From NCBI GenBank assembly GCA_900758315.1, contig CAAERF010000023.1, positions 1-10,749 of the forward strand: 10,749 nt of DNA. The letters are read 5' to 3'. Both the position numbers and the translations under genes were made by a program. The notes beneath the pieces were generated by a model, which searched no databases, was not told the DNA's origin, and saw nothing but the letters and a program-made list of their open reading frames with translations. Source of the stretch: an uncultured Oscillospiraceae bacterium. Lineage in GTDB: Bacteria > Bacillota > Clostridia > Oscillospirales > Oscillospiraceae. Below, piece after piece: positions 1-7,300 of the stretch; within the stretch, counting starts at the first letter, position 1, and every line of letters begins with the position of its first letter.

Positions 1-10
1 TAACGCCCGA

Positions 11-59
11 CCTATCCGACACAATGGCCAAGTGCCGGATAGGAACGGCAAAATTTTTT
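11..59 (+). terminator. Stem-loop followed by a T run, terminator-like
   Basis: An 8-base stem (CCTATCCG at 11-18, CGGATAGG at 36-43) continues after one A/C mismatch with CAC/GTG (20-22 with 32-34). The loop contains the palindrome TGGCCA. Ten bases after the stem comes a run of six T (54-59). The gap between stem and T run is longer than in a classic rho-independent terminator, so it could instead be a structured end of a mobile element. The window opens with TAA at 1-3, which could be the stop codon of an upstream gene; this cannot be verified. Confidence 0.45.
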
Positions 60-89
60 ACACTTCTATTACTTCTTTATCGCACATAA

Positions 90-185
90 GCAAAAAGCCA
101 GGGCATGAAACAGCTCATGGCGGGCGGCGGCGTTGCCCTGATCGGTATGCTGCTTGTTCCGCAGCTCACCGGGCTTTTCGGCTAA
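90..185 (+). pseudogene. 3' end of a Maff2-family gene, 5' part missing
   Basis: The frame reads AKSQG, then MKQLMAGGGVALIG and on to the stop at 183-185. This matches the C-terminal half of Maff2-family proteins, small hydrophobic proteins of about 70 residues that precede the TrbL-like gene in this element type. Upstream, the frame meets a TAA at 87-89, where the conserved N-terminal segment should be, and nothing in 1-89 resembles it. An ATG at 105 would give a 26-residue peptide, but there is no Shine-Dalgarno sequence ahead of it. The gene therefore looks truncated by an insertion or rearrangement, unless 1-89 is the end of an RNA-spliced element. The family assignment is strong; the cause of the break is unknown. 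Confidence 0.7.
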
Positions 186-205
186 TCTGTCACCCCAAAA
201 CCCCA

Positions 206-232
206 GCCCCTCCCGTCCTATGCGGGAGGGGC
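206..232 (+). promoter_or_regulatory. Perfect GC-rich stem-loop ahead of the trbL-like gene
   Basis: GCCCCTCCCG (206-215) pairs without mismatch with CGGGAGGGGC (223-232) across a 7-base loop. No T run follows; instead AGAAAGGAGGG, the ribosome binding site of the next gene, starts at once. It may be a transcript-processing or stabilising structure, or an attenuator between the maff2 end and the channel gene. It does not cover the ribosome binding site itself. Confidence 0.6.
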
Positions 233-252
233 AGAAAGGAGGGTAAACCCCT

Positions 253-1122
253 ATGGATTTTCTGTGGGATGCCATAACCGAATGGCTCAAGGAGCTTCTG
301 GTGGGCGGCATTACGAGCAACCTGTCCGGGATGTTCGATTCCGTCAACCAGAAGGTGGCTGAAATCTCCGGCCAGGTGGGTATGACCCCCCAGGGCTGGA
401 ATGGCAGCATCTATAACATGATCCACAACCTTTCAGAGACGGTCATTGTCCCCATCGCCGGAGTGATTTTAGCGTTTGTTATGACGCTGGAATTGATCCA
501 GATCATCACCGACAAGAATAACTTCCATGAGATCGAAACAGCGGTCTTTTTCAAGTGGATTTTCAAAACAGCCTGCGCCATCCTGATCGTCACCAACACC
601 TGGAACATTGTCATGGGTGTTTTCGATGTGGCGCAAGGGGTTGTCAATCAGGCGTCCGGCGTTATCATCTCGGATGCCAGCATCGACATCAGCTCCGTTA
701 TTACCGACATGGAGAGCCGCCTGATGGAGATGGAGCTGGGGCCGCTGTTCGGCCTGTGGTTCCAATCCCTGTTTGTGGGCATTACCATGTGGGCGCTCAC
801 CATCTGTATTTTTATCGTCATTTATGGCCGTATGGTGGAAATTTACCTCGTGACCTCTGTGGCTCCCATCCCGATGGCGGCCATGATGGGCCGGGAATGG
901 GGCGGCATGGGCCAGAATTACCTGCGCTCCCTGATGGCCCTGGGCTTTCAGGCATTTCTCATCATTGTCTGCGTAGGCATCTATGCGGTCCTGGTGGAGG
1001 ATATCGCCCTGGAGGATGACATCATTGGCGCGATCTGGAGCTGTGTGGGCTATACGGTGCTGCTGTGCTTTACCCTGTTCAAAACTGGAAGCCTCGCAAA
1101 AAGTATTTTTGCAGCGCACTAA
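253..1122 (+). CDS. TrbL/VirB6-like conjugal transfer membrane protein, CD1112 type
   Basis: A polytopic membrane protein of 289 residues, the size of the CD1112-type VirB6/TrbL-like proteins of Clostridia conjugative elements. In this family the protein forms part of the inner-membrane channel of the type IV secretion system. Hydrophobic segments lie near residues 63-85, 99-121, 170-195, 198-214, 228-248 and 258-277. The N-terminal 60 residues are amphipathic, starting MDFLWDAITEWLKELL. The segment IYLVTSVAPIPMAAMMGREW (about residues 198-217) is a typical conserved stretch. The ATG at 253 has a strong ribosome binding site (AAAGGAGGG, about 235-243). The gene follows the maff2 remnant and precedes prgI by 20 bases, as expected for this block. 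Channel role is by family; no direct evidence in the sequence for partners. Confidence 0.9.
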   Translation: MDFLWDAITEWLKELLVGGITSNLSGMFDSVNQKVAEISGQVGMTPQGWNGSIYNMIHNLSETVIVPIAGVILAFVMTLELIQIITDKNNFHEIETAVFFKWIFKTACAILIVTNTWNIVMGVFDVAQGVVNQASGVIISDASIDISSVITDMESRLMEMELGPLFGLWFQSLFVGITMWALTICIFIVIYGRMVEIYLVTSVAPIPMAAMMGREWGGMGQNYLRSLMALGFQAFLIIVCVGIYAVLVEDIALEDDIIGAIWSCVGYTVLLCFTLFKTGSLAKSIFAAH

Positions 1123-1142
1123 ACCGGGAGGGAGGTTTCTAA

Positions 1143-1577
1143 ATGGCTTATGTACCAGTACCCAAAGACCTGACCAAAGTAAAAACGAAGGTCATGTTCA
1201 ATCTCACAAAGAGGCAGCTTGTCTGCTTCGGGAGCGGGGCGCTTCTCGGCGTGCCGCTTTTCTTTCTGCTCAAAGGGCCTGTGGGGACCAGCACAGCGGC
1301 GATGTGCATGGTCGTCCTCATGCTGCCGTTTTTCCTGCTGGCGATGTACGAGAAGAACGGCCAGCCGCTGGAAAAGATACTCCGCAACATGATCCGGGTG
1401 TGTTTCCTGCGGCCCCGGCAGCGGCCCTATAAAACCAAGAACTTTTACGCCGTTATCATGCGGCAGAACCAGTTAGACAGGGAGGTGTATCACATTGTCA
1501 ACGGAAAAGCGAAAACTGACCCGCGCCGAGAGAAAGCAGGTCGAGGCCGCCATCGCCAGGGCGAACCAGACCGATAA
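1143..1577 (+). CDS. prgI: PrgI-family conjugation membrane protein
   Basis: The protein has 144 residues and begins MAYVPVPKDLTKVKTKVMFN, the standard opening of PrgI-family proteins (named after PrgI of pCF10), which are inner-membrane parts of Gram-positive type IV secretion systems, VirB3-like in position. Two membrane segments lie near residues 27-46 and 50-70. A basic cytoplasmic tail follows, with the conserved QPLEKILRN and FYAVIMRQNQLDREVYH stretches. The start has GGGAGGGAGGT about 7 bases upstream. The last 83 bases overlap the start of virB4 in another frame, so the final residues, from about VNGKAKT on, are written over virB4 codons and are rich in Arg, Lys and Gly. That tail is probably not under strong constraint as PrgI sequence. 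Confidence 0.9.
   Translation: MAYVPVPKDLTKVKTKVMFNLTKRQLVCFGSGALLGVPLFFLLKGPVGTSTAAMCMVVLMLPFFLLAMYEKNGQPLEKILRNMIRVCFLRPRQRPYKTKNFYAVIMRQNQLDREVYHIVNGKAKTDPRREKAGRGRHRQGEPDR
1479..1487 (+). promoter_or_regulatory. Ribosome binding site deciding the TTG start of virB4
   Basis: AGGGAGGTG lies 7 bases before the TTG at 1495, inside the prgI coding region. No ATG in the virB4 frame lies near a comparable site, and the protein read from this TTG (STEKRKLTRAERKQ) has the expected N-terminus and length. This supports TTG as the true start. Confidence 0.75.
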
Positions 1578-3876
1578 AAAACAGATTTCGGCGCAGGACA
1601 GCATCCCTTATCAACGGATGTTCCCGGACGGCATCTGCCGTGTCACCGATACTTTTTACACCAAGACGGTCCAATACCAGGACATTAACTACCAGCTTTC
1701 GCAGAACGAGGATAAAACCGCCATCTTTGAGGGCTGGTGCGACTTCCTTAACTACTTCGACAGCTCCATCCGCTTTCAGCTTTCCTTCCTCAACCTGACC
1801 GCCAGCCGGGACAGCTATGCGAACAGCATCAACATCCCACCCCAGGGCGATGAATTTGACAGCATCCGGGCCGAGTACACGGAAATGCTGCAAAATCAGC
1901 TTGCCAAGGGCAACAACGGGCTTATCAAGACCAAGTACCTGACTTTCGGGATTGAGGCGGCCAGCCTGAAGGCGGCAAAGCCCCGGCTGGAACGCATTGA
2001 AACGGATGTGATAAACAACTTCAAGCGGCTGGGCGTGGTGGTGGAACCGTTAAACGGCAAGGAGCGCCTGCGGGTGCTGCATCAGATCTTCCACATGGAC
2101 GGACAGGAGCCGTTTCAATTCTCATGGGACTGGCTGGCCCCTTCCGGCCTTTCCACCAAGGACTTTATTGCGCCCAGCTCCTTTTCCTTCCCCAACGGCA
2201 AGACCTTCTGCATGGGGAAAAAGTTCGGGGCCGTTTCCTTCGTCCAAATCCTTGCGCCGGAGTTAAATGACCGGATGCTGGCGGACTTTCTGGACATGGA
2301 AAGCAGCCTGATTGTGAACCTGCACATTCAATCAGTGGACCAGGTGAGCGCCATCAAGACCATCAAGCGCAAGATCACCGACCTGGACCGGGCGAAAATC
2401 GAGGAACAAAAGAAAGCGGTCCGCAGCGGCTATGACATGGACATCATTCCCTCCGACCTTGCCACTTACGGGACGGAGGCGAAAAAGCTCTTGCAGGACT
2501 TGCAGAGCCGGAACGAGCGAATGTTCCTTTTGACCTTCCTGGTCCTCAACACCGCTGACAGCCAGAGGCAGCTTGCCAACAATGTGTTTCAGGCCAGCTC
2601 CATCGCCCAAAAGCACAACTGCCAGCTCACCCGGCTGGACTTCCAGCAGGAGGAAGGGCTGATGAGCAGCCTGCCCCTGGGCCACAACCAGATCGAGATA
2701 CAGCGGGGCTTGACAACCTCAAGCGTCGCTATTTTTGTACCCTTTACCACCCAGGAGCTTTTCCAGGATGGCAAAGAGGCCCTGTACTATGGGCTGAACG
2801 CGCTCTCCAACAACCTCATTATGGTGGACCGAAAACTCCTGAAGAACCCCAACGGTCTGATACTCGGCACACCGGGCAGTGGTAAGTCCTTCTCGGCAAA
2901 ACGCGAGATTTCCAATGTGTTCCTGGTGACGAATGATGATGTCCTGATTTGTGATCCGGAGGACGAATATGCCCCGCTGGTGATCCGCCTGGGCGGACAG
3001 GTGGTGAAGATTTCTCCCACCAGCAACCAGTATGTGAACCCAATGGACATCAACCTCAACTATTCGGACGATGATAACCCGCTGGCTTTGAAAGCCGACT
3101 TCATCCTCTCCCTGTGCGATATTGTGGTGGGGAGCAAGGACGGATTGCAGCCGGTGGAAAAGACCGTCATTGACCGCGCGGTGCGGAATGTGTACCGGCC
3201 ATATCTGGCTGACCCGGACCCGGAGAAAATGCCCATCCTGCAAGACCTCTATGATGAGCTTCTGCGCCAGCCGGAGCCGGAGGCCCGGCGTGTGGCGGCG
3301 GCCTTGGAGCTGTATGTGACCGGCTCCCTCAATGTGTTTAACCACCGTACCAATGTGGAGCTGGAAAACCGGCTGGTCTGCTTCAATATCAAGGAACTCG
3401 GCAAGCAGTTAAAACAGCTCGGTATGCTGGTCATCCAGGACCAGGTGTGGAACCGTGTCACCGTCAACCGGGCGGCTGGCAAGACCACCCGCTACTACTG
3501 CGATGAGTTCCACCTGCTTTTGAAGGGGGAGCTTGCAAGCTGGAGCGTGGAAATCTGGAAACGCTTTCGGAAATGGGGCGGCATCCCCACCGGGATCACC
3601 CAAAATATCAAGGACCTGCTTGCCTCCCGCGAGATTGAGAACATCTTTGAGAACAGCGACTTCATCTATATGCTCAATCAGGCATCCGGGGACCGGCAGA
3701 TATTGGCAAAGCAGCTCAACATCAGCCCGCACCAGCTTTCCTATGTGACCCACTCCGGCGAGGGCGAGGGGCTTCTGTTCTATGGGAATGTCATTCTGCC
3801 TTTCCTGGATCGGTTCCCGAAGGACACGGAGCTGTACCGCATTATGACCACGAAGCCCCAGGAGGTATCGGCATGA
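1495..3876 (+). CDS. virB4: VirB4-like conjugal transfer ATPase, CD1110 type
   Basis: A 793-residue cytoplasmic or membrane-associated ATPase that energises assembly and transfer by the type IV secretion system. The Walker A motif GTPGSGKS is at residues 458-465. ICDPEDEY follows near residue 485-492, and the Walker B-type acidic pair is in YYCDEFHLLL (D670, E671). The C-terminal motif GITQNIKDLL (about 700) and a closing stretch with QLSYVTHSGEG are typical of VirB4/TraE ATPases. The N-terminal half (about 1-430) is the VirB4-specific region. The length fits the CD1110-type family of Clostridia elements. Translation starts at TTG inside prgI, and the stop overlaps the next start as ATGA, so its level is probably coupled to both neighbours. 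All key ATPase residues are present; it looks intact. Confidence 0.96.
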   Translation: MSTEKRKLTRAERKQVEAAIARANQTDKKQISAQDSIPYQRMFPDGICRVTDTFYTKTVQYQDINYQLSQNEDKTAIFEGWCDFLNYFDSSIRFQLSFLNLTASRDSYANSINIPPQGDEFDSIRAEYTEMLQNQLAKGNNGLIKTKYLTFGIEAASLKAAKPRLERIETDVINNFKRLGVVVEPLNGKERLRVLHQIFHMDGQEPFQFSWDWLAPSGLSTKDFIAPSSFSFPNGKTFCMGKKFGAVSFVQILAPELNDRMLADFLDMESSLIVNLHIQSVDQVSAIKTIKRKITDLDRAKIEEQKKAVRSGYDMDIIPSDLATYGTEAKKLLQDLQSRNERMFLLTFLVLNTADSQRQLANNVFQASSIAQKHNCQLTRLDFQQEEGLMSSLPLGHNQIEIQRGLTTSSVAIFVPFTTQELFQDGKEALYYGLNALSNNLIMVDRKLLKNPNGLILGTPGSGKSFSAKREISNVFLVTNDDVLICDPEDEYAPLVIRLGGQVVKISPTSNQYVNPMDINLNYSDDDNPLALKADFILSLCDIVVGSKDGLQPVEKTVIDRAVRNVYRPYLADPDPEKMPILQDLYDELLRQPEPEARRVAAALELYVTGSLNVFNHRTNVELENRLVCFNIKELGKQLKQLGMLVIQDQVWNRVTVNRAAGKTTRYYCDEFHLLLKGELASWSVEIWKRFRKWGGIPTGITQNIKDLLASREIENIFENSDFIYMLNQASGDRQILAKQLNISPHQLSYVTHSGEGEGLLFYGNVILPFLDRFPKDTELYRIMTTKPQEVSA

Positions 3877-5618
3877 GGCAGGAACCCCGCTTACAGTTTA
3901 CCAAAGAGGAACGGGCTGACCCGGCACTGAAAAAGCCCATCCGCAAGGCAGACCGGGCGGCGGACAAGGCAGAAAAGGCGCGGGCGAAAATCCCCAAGAA
4001 GAAGATCCGCTTCGAGGAAACGGTAACGGACCCTGCCACCGGCAAGACCGTCACCCGCCTGCGCTTTGAGGAAGTGGATAAGAAAAAGCCGCCTTCCAAG
4101 CTGTCCCATGCAGTACGGGATGCGCCTGGGAACACGGTTCTCTCCAAAGTACACAAGGAAATCCGGGAGTCCGAGGAAGATAATGTGGGCGTGGAGAGCG
4201 CCCACAAGATGGAAGAAGCTGCCGAGACGGGCGGGCACATGATCGAGAGCGCCTACCATTCCCACAAGCTGAAACCTTACCGGGAGGCCGCCAAAGCCGA
4301 GAAAAAACTGGAAAAAGCCAATATCAATGCCCTTTACCACAAAAGCCTGCGGGACAATCCCCAGCTTGCCAGCAATCCGCTGTCCCGGTGGCAGCAAAAG
4401 CACGCCATCAAAAAACAGTATGCCGCTGCCAAGCGTGCGGGCCAGACCGCAGGCAGCACCGCCAAAGCTGCGGAGCAGACGGCAAAGACCGCCAAAACCG
4501 CCGCCAAAAAGAGTGAACAGGCGGCACAGTTTGTCTGGCGGCACCGCCGGGGCTTTCTGGTAGGCATCGCCCTGGTAGTGCTTCTTTGTTTCCTGCTCAA
4601 CACTATGTCCTCCTGTTCCATGATGTTTGAAAGCGTGGGTTCCGGCGTTGCCGGTTCCACCTATCCCTCCCGCGATGAGGATATGCTGGGGGCCGAGGCC
4701 GCCTACGCGCAGATGGAGGCAGAGTTGCAGGACTACCTGGACAACTACGAGGCCACCCATGACTATGACGAGTATCACTTTGATTTGGATGAGATTGTCC
4801 ATGACCCCTATGTGCTGATTTCCATTCTCACCGCCTACCATCAGGGGGAATGGACCCTTGCCGAAGTGGAAGGAACCCTCTCCATGCTCTTTGAGCGGCA
4901 GTACATTCTCACCGAGGAAGTGGTGGTGGAGACACGCTACCGCACCGAAACCCGAACCGGCACAACTACCAGCACCGACCCGGAGACTGGCGAAACGACC
5001 ACCGAGGAATACGAGTATGAGGTGGAAGTGCCGTATGACTATTACATTTGTTATGTAACTCTGGAAAACTTTGACCTGTCCCACCTGCCTGTCTACATCA
5101 TGGGCGAGGAACAGGTGAGCCTCTATGCAGTCTATATGGCAACGCTGGGCAACCGGCCCGATCTCTTTGAGGGCAATCCCAACGCCTCAAACAGCGGCAG
5201 CCTGGAATTTACCGACTACGACATTCCCCCGGAGGCCCTGGAAGATGAAACTTTCCGGGCCATGATTACCGAGGCGGAAAAGTACCTGGGCTATCCCTAT
5301 GTGTGGGGCGGCAGCTCTCCCAGCACCAGCTTTGACTGCTCCGGCTTCATTTCATGGGTCATCAATCATTCCGGCTGGGATGTGGGGCGGCTGACCGCCA
5401 ACGGGCTTTTGAACATCTCCACCCCTGTTTCCCGCGAGAATGCCCGGCCCGGCGACCTGATCTTTTTCCAGGGGACTTATGACACCGCCGGGGCCTCTCA
5501 TGTGGGGCTGTATGTGGGGGACGGAATGATGATCCACTGCGGGTCCCCGATCTCTTACGCAAATATCAACACATCGTACTGGCAGCAGCATTTTTACACC
5601 TTTGCGAGACTGCCGTAA
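3873..5618 (+). CDS. CD1108-type membrane-anchored NlpC/P60 peptidoglycan hydrolase
   Basis: The 581-residue protein is predicted to cut peptidoglycan for the conjugation channel, the job VirB1-like proteins do elsewhere. Residues 1-183 are highly charged and probably cytoplasmic. Residues 184-220 are Ala/Lys/Thr-rich. One membrane segment lies at about 228-246, and the rest should be outside the cell. An acidic region (about 260-350) and a Thr/Glu-rich linker (about 350-394) lead to a C-terminal NlpC/P60 domain (about 463-581). Its catalytic Cys is C489 in FDCSGF, the His is H543 in SHVGLYVG, and H555 in IHCGS is the likely third polar residue. No lysozyme-like domain is recognisable, unlike Orf14 of Tn916, which has two hydrolase domains. 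The start overlaps the virB4 stop (ATGA) and has GGAGGT at 3861-3866. The enzyme class is firm; the cleaved bond is inferred from the family. Confidence 0.92.
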   Translation: MRQEPRLQFTKEERADPALKKPIRKADRAADKAEKARAKIPKKKIRFEETVTDPATGKTVTRLRFEEVDKKKPPSKLSHAVRDAPGNTVLSKVHKEIRESEEDNVGVESAHKMEEAAETGGHMIESAYHSHKLKPYREAAKAEKKLEKANINALYHKSLRDNPQLASNPLSRWQQKHAIKKQYAAAKRAGQTAGSTAKAAEQTAKTAKTAAKKSEQAAQFVWRHRRGFLVGIALVVLLCFLLNTMSSCSMMFESVGSGVAGSTYPSRDEDMLGAEAAYAQMEAELQDYLDNYEATHDYDEYHFDLDEIVHDPYVLISILTAYHQGEWTLAEVEGTLSMLFERQYILTEEVVVETRYRTETRTGTTTSTDPETGETTTEEYEYEVEVPYDYYICYVTLENFDLSHLPVYIMGEEQVSLYAVYMATLGNRPDLFEGNPNASNSGSLEFTDYDIPPEALEDETFRAMITEAEKYLGYPYVWGGSSPSTSFDCSGFISWVINHSGWDVGRLTANGLLNISTPVSRENARPGDLIFFQGTYDTAGASHVGLYVGDGMMIHCGSPISYANINTSYWQQHFYTFARLP

Positions 5619-5635
5619 CAGAAAGGAGCTTTTGT

Positions 5636-5884
5636 ATGAACGCCAAAATCAAGAAAATCAATGCCGAGTATGAGAAAAACGCCGCGAAGATCGCGGAGCT
5701 TCAGGCCCGGCAGAAGGAACTGGACAAACAGCGCACCGAGCTGGAAAACCTGGACATTGTGGGCATGGTCCGCAGCATGGGCATGACGCCGGAGGAACTG
5801 GCGGCCCTGATCGAAGCGTCCAAAAACGGCCAGATGGCCCCTGCCATGACGGAGAAGGAGGAAACCGGCGATGAAGAAAACTAA
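5636..5884 (+). CDS. DUF4315-family coiled-coil protein
   Basis: An 82-residue soluble protein with no signal peptide or membrane segment. Residues 1-42 are a heptad-like, Lys/Glu-rich helix ([19 protein letters not shown]), very likely a coiled coil. A short helix follows with [14 protein letters not shown] (about 50-63) and a charged tail. This architecture and the place between the CD1108 and CD1107 genes identify the DUF4315 family, which has no known function. The ribosome binding site AGAAAGGAG lies before the ATG. Its last 14 bases overlap the start of the CD1107 gene. A helper or scaffold role in the secretion complex is possible, but it is a guess from position. Confidence 0.85.
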   Translation: MNAKIKKINAEYEKNAAKIAELQARQKELDKQRTELENLDIVGMVRSMGMTPEELAALIEASKNGQMAPAMTEKEETGDEEN

Positions 5885-7100
5885 ATCTCGTATCCTTGCC
5901 AGCTTTGTGGCCGTGATGCTCTGCTTCACGGCTTTTTCTACGGTGGCTTTTGCCAACGGGAACGACCCGGAGGCAAAGCCGGAAACCACGGCCAGCACCG
6001 AACAGGCCGAGGAAACGGAGGCCCCTACCACCGGCGGCATCGAAGATACTGCGGATGCAGACGAAAATGCCTCTGATACGGCAGAAACCGAAACCATGAC
6101 CGAGGAAGATGTGGCCGAGCTGCTTTCCTCCCTGTTCGGCTCCCAGGTGGAAGTCACCACCACGGACAGCGGCCTTCAGATTACATCTAACGGCGAGGCG
6201 GCCAGTACCAGGACCGGGACCGTCACTACCAACGGCGGCAACTTAAATGTCCGTACCGGCGCGGGGACCGACAATGCCGCCATCACCCAGCTCCCCAACG
6301 GGACCGAGGTGGAGGTGATCGGCACCGAAGGCGGATGGGTGAAAATCCTCCTGCCGGAGCGCGAGGGCTATGTGTGCGGTGATTACCTCACCATCAGCGA
6401 TACCAGTACCGGCGATGGCAGCTTTTCCCTCTCTCTTGGCGAAGATGAACTTTCCTCCCTGACAGAACTGCTTGGCGGCGGAGGCGGCAGCGCCCTGACC
6501 CCGGACGGGAACCTGACCCTGATTGATGATTACGGCAGCACAACCGGCACCGGCAAGCAGTTTATCACGCTGGAAACGAAAGCCGGGAATGTCTTTTACC
6601 TGATTATTGACCGTGACGATAAGGGAGAGGAAACGGTCCACTTCTTGAACCAGGTGGACGAGGCGGACCTGATGGCCCTGGCCGATGATGGCGAACCGGC
6701 CACCTGTTCCTGCACCACCCGCTGCCAGGCCGGAGCGGTCAACATGAACTGTGAAATCTGCGCTTCGGATATGACCGCCTGCGCTGGCCCGGAACCAGAG
6801 CCGGAACCGGAAGAAACGCCTGCCGCCGAGGAAACCGAGCCAGAGCCGGAGGAAGAAAGCGGCGGTATGGGCGGCCTGCTGATTATCCTGCTGATCGCGG
6901 CCCTGGCGGGCGGCGGCGCGTTCTATTACATCAAATTCATCAAGAATAAGCCCAAGACCAAAGGCGACACCGACCTGGATGATTACGACTACGGCGAGGA
7001 CGAGGAACCCACCGGGGAGGAAGATCTGGACGAGGACGCAGAGGAAGAAATGGCCGATGAGTTTACTATGGATGCGGAGCCGGAGGATGAGAAGCTATGA
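5871..7100 (+). CDS. CD1107-type surface protein (DUF4366) with an SH3b domain
   Basis: A 409-residue exported, membrane-anchored protein. A signal peptide covers residues 1-28 (Lys-rich start, hydrophobic core, cut after VAFA). An acidic Thr/Glu-rich region follows. A bacterial SH3 domain at about 117-175 includes [15 protein letters not shown] (from N124) and GYVCGDYL (from G166). The DUF4366 core at about 215-305 contains [12 protein letters not shown] (239-250) and a cysteine cluster, C279, C281, C285, C294, C297, C304. A Pro-Glu repeat stalk, a membrane segment (about 336-356) and a strongly acidic cytoplasmic tail end the protein. DUF4366 proteins are constant members of this conjugation block, with unknown biochemical role. 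The SH3b part suggests wall binding. Family members I recall usually lack it, so it may be an added domain. Start ATG at 5871 has GGAGAAGGAGG upstream, inside the DUF4315 gene. Confidence 0.9.
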   Translation: MKKTKSRILASFVAVMLCFTAFSTVAFANGNDPEAKPETTASTEQAEETEAPTTGGIEDTADADENASDTAETETMTEEDVAELLSSLFGSQVEVTTTDSGLQITSNGEAASTRTGTVTTNGGNLNVRTGAGTDNAAITQLPNGTEVEVIGTEGGWVKILLPEREGYVCGDYLTISDTSTGDGSFSLSLGEDELSSLTELLGGGGGSALTPDGNLTLIDDYGSTTGTGKQFITLETKAGNVFYLIIDRDDKGEETVHFLNQVDEADLMALADDGEPATCSCTTRCQAGAVNMNCEICASDMTACAGPEPEPEPEETPAAEETEPEPEEESGGMGGLLIILLIAALAGGGAFYYIKFIKNKPKTKGDTDLDDYDYGEDEEPTGEEDLDEDAEEEMADEFTMDAEPEDEKL

Positions 7101-7300
7101 GATATTTCACCGACAACCCTCTGGAGCGCATGATGATGCAGGTCCCCCGCCAGGAGCGGGGGCCTGACCCCTCCCGTCCGGCCATAGGCCACCCTTGCCA
7201 CGGCTGCAAACGCTACGGGGAGGGCTGCATCCTGCCCTGTTACCGGGGCGTGACGGAGCAGGCGGCAATGAAACCCAAAGAAAGGAGCGCGAACCCATGA
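7097..7300 (+). CDS. Small four-cysteine protein of conjugative elements
   Basis: A 67-residue protein opening [18 protein letters not shown], an N-terminus seen in small proteins at this place in related elements. Its cysteines C34, C37, C44 and C48 have spacing CxxC-x6-C-x3-C, consistent with a zinc knuckle. There is no signal peptide or membrane segment. Its start overlaps the CD1107 stop (ATGA at 7097-7100), with CGGAGGA 9 bases upstream. Its stop overlaps the topB start in the same way (7297-7300). Tight coupling to topB suggests a DNA-related role, but no function is known and the zinc binding is inferred from spacing alone. Confidence 0.75.
   Translation: MRYFTDNPLERMMMQVPRQERGPDPSRPAIGHPCHGCKRYGEGCILPCYRGVTEQAAMKPKERSANP

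Noticed and set aside
11..43. 33-base hairpin as domain V of a group II intron
   Set aside because: It lacks the AGC-type triad, the two-base bulge and the GNRA loop of domain V, and no domain VI with bulged A is evident before position 89.
32..277. Reading frame of 81 codons across the maff2 remnant
   Set aside because: It runs in the wrong frame over the recognisable Maff2 C-terminus and the GC-rich hairpin; its translation is Arg/Pro-rich with no features.
3891..5084. Long antisense reading frame of 397 codons opposite the CD1108 gene
   Set aside because: It lies wholly opposite a recognised gene, has low-complexity Gly/Leu/His-rich translation with no family features, and is explained by GC-rich third codon positions.
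7195..7296. Extended N-terminus for topB from an in-frame start at 7195
   Set aside because: The extra residues overlap the small four-Cys gene, have no ribosome binding site, and precede the standard topoisomerase start [11 protein letters not shown], which has a good site.
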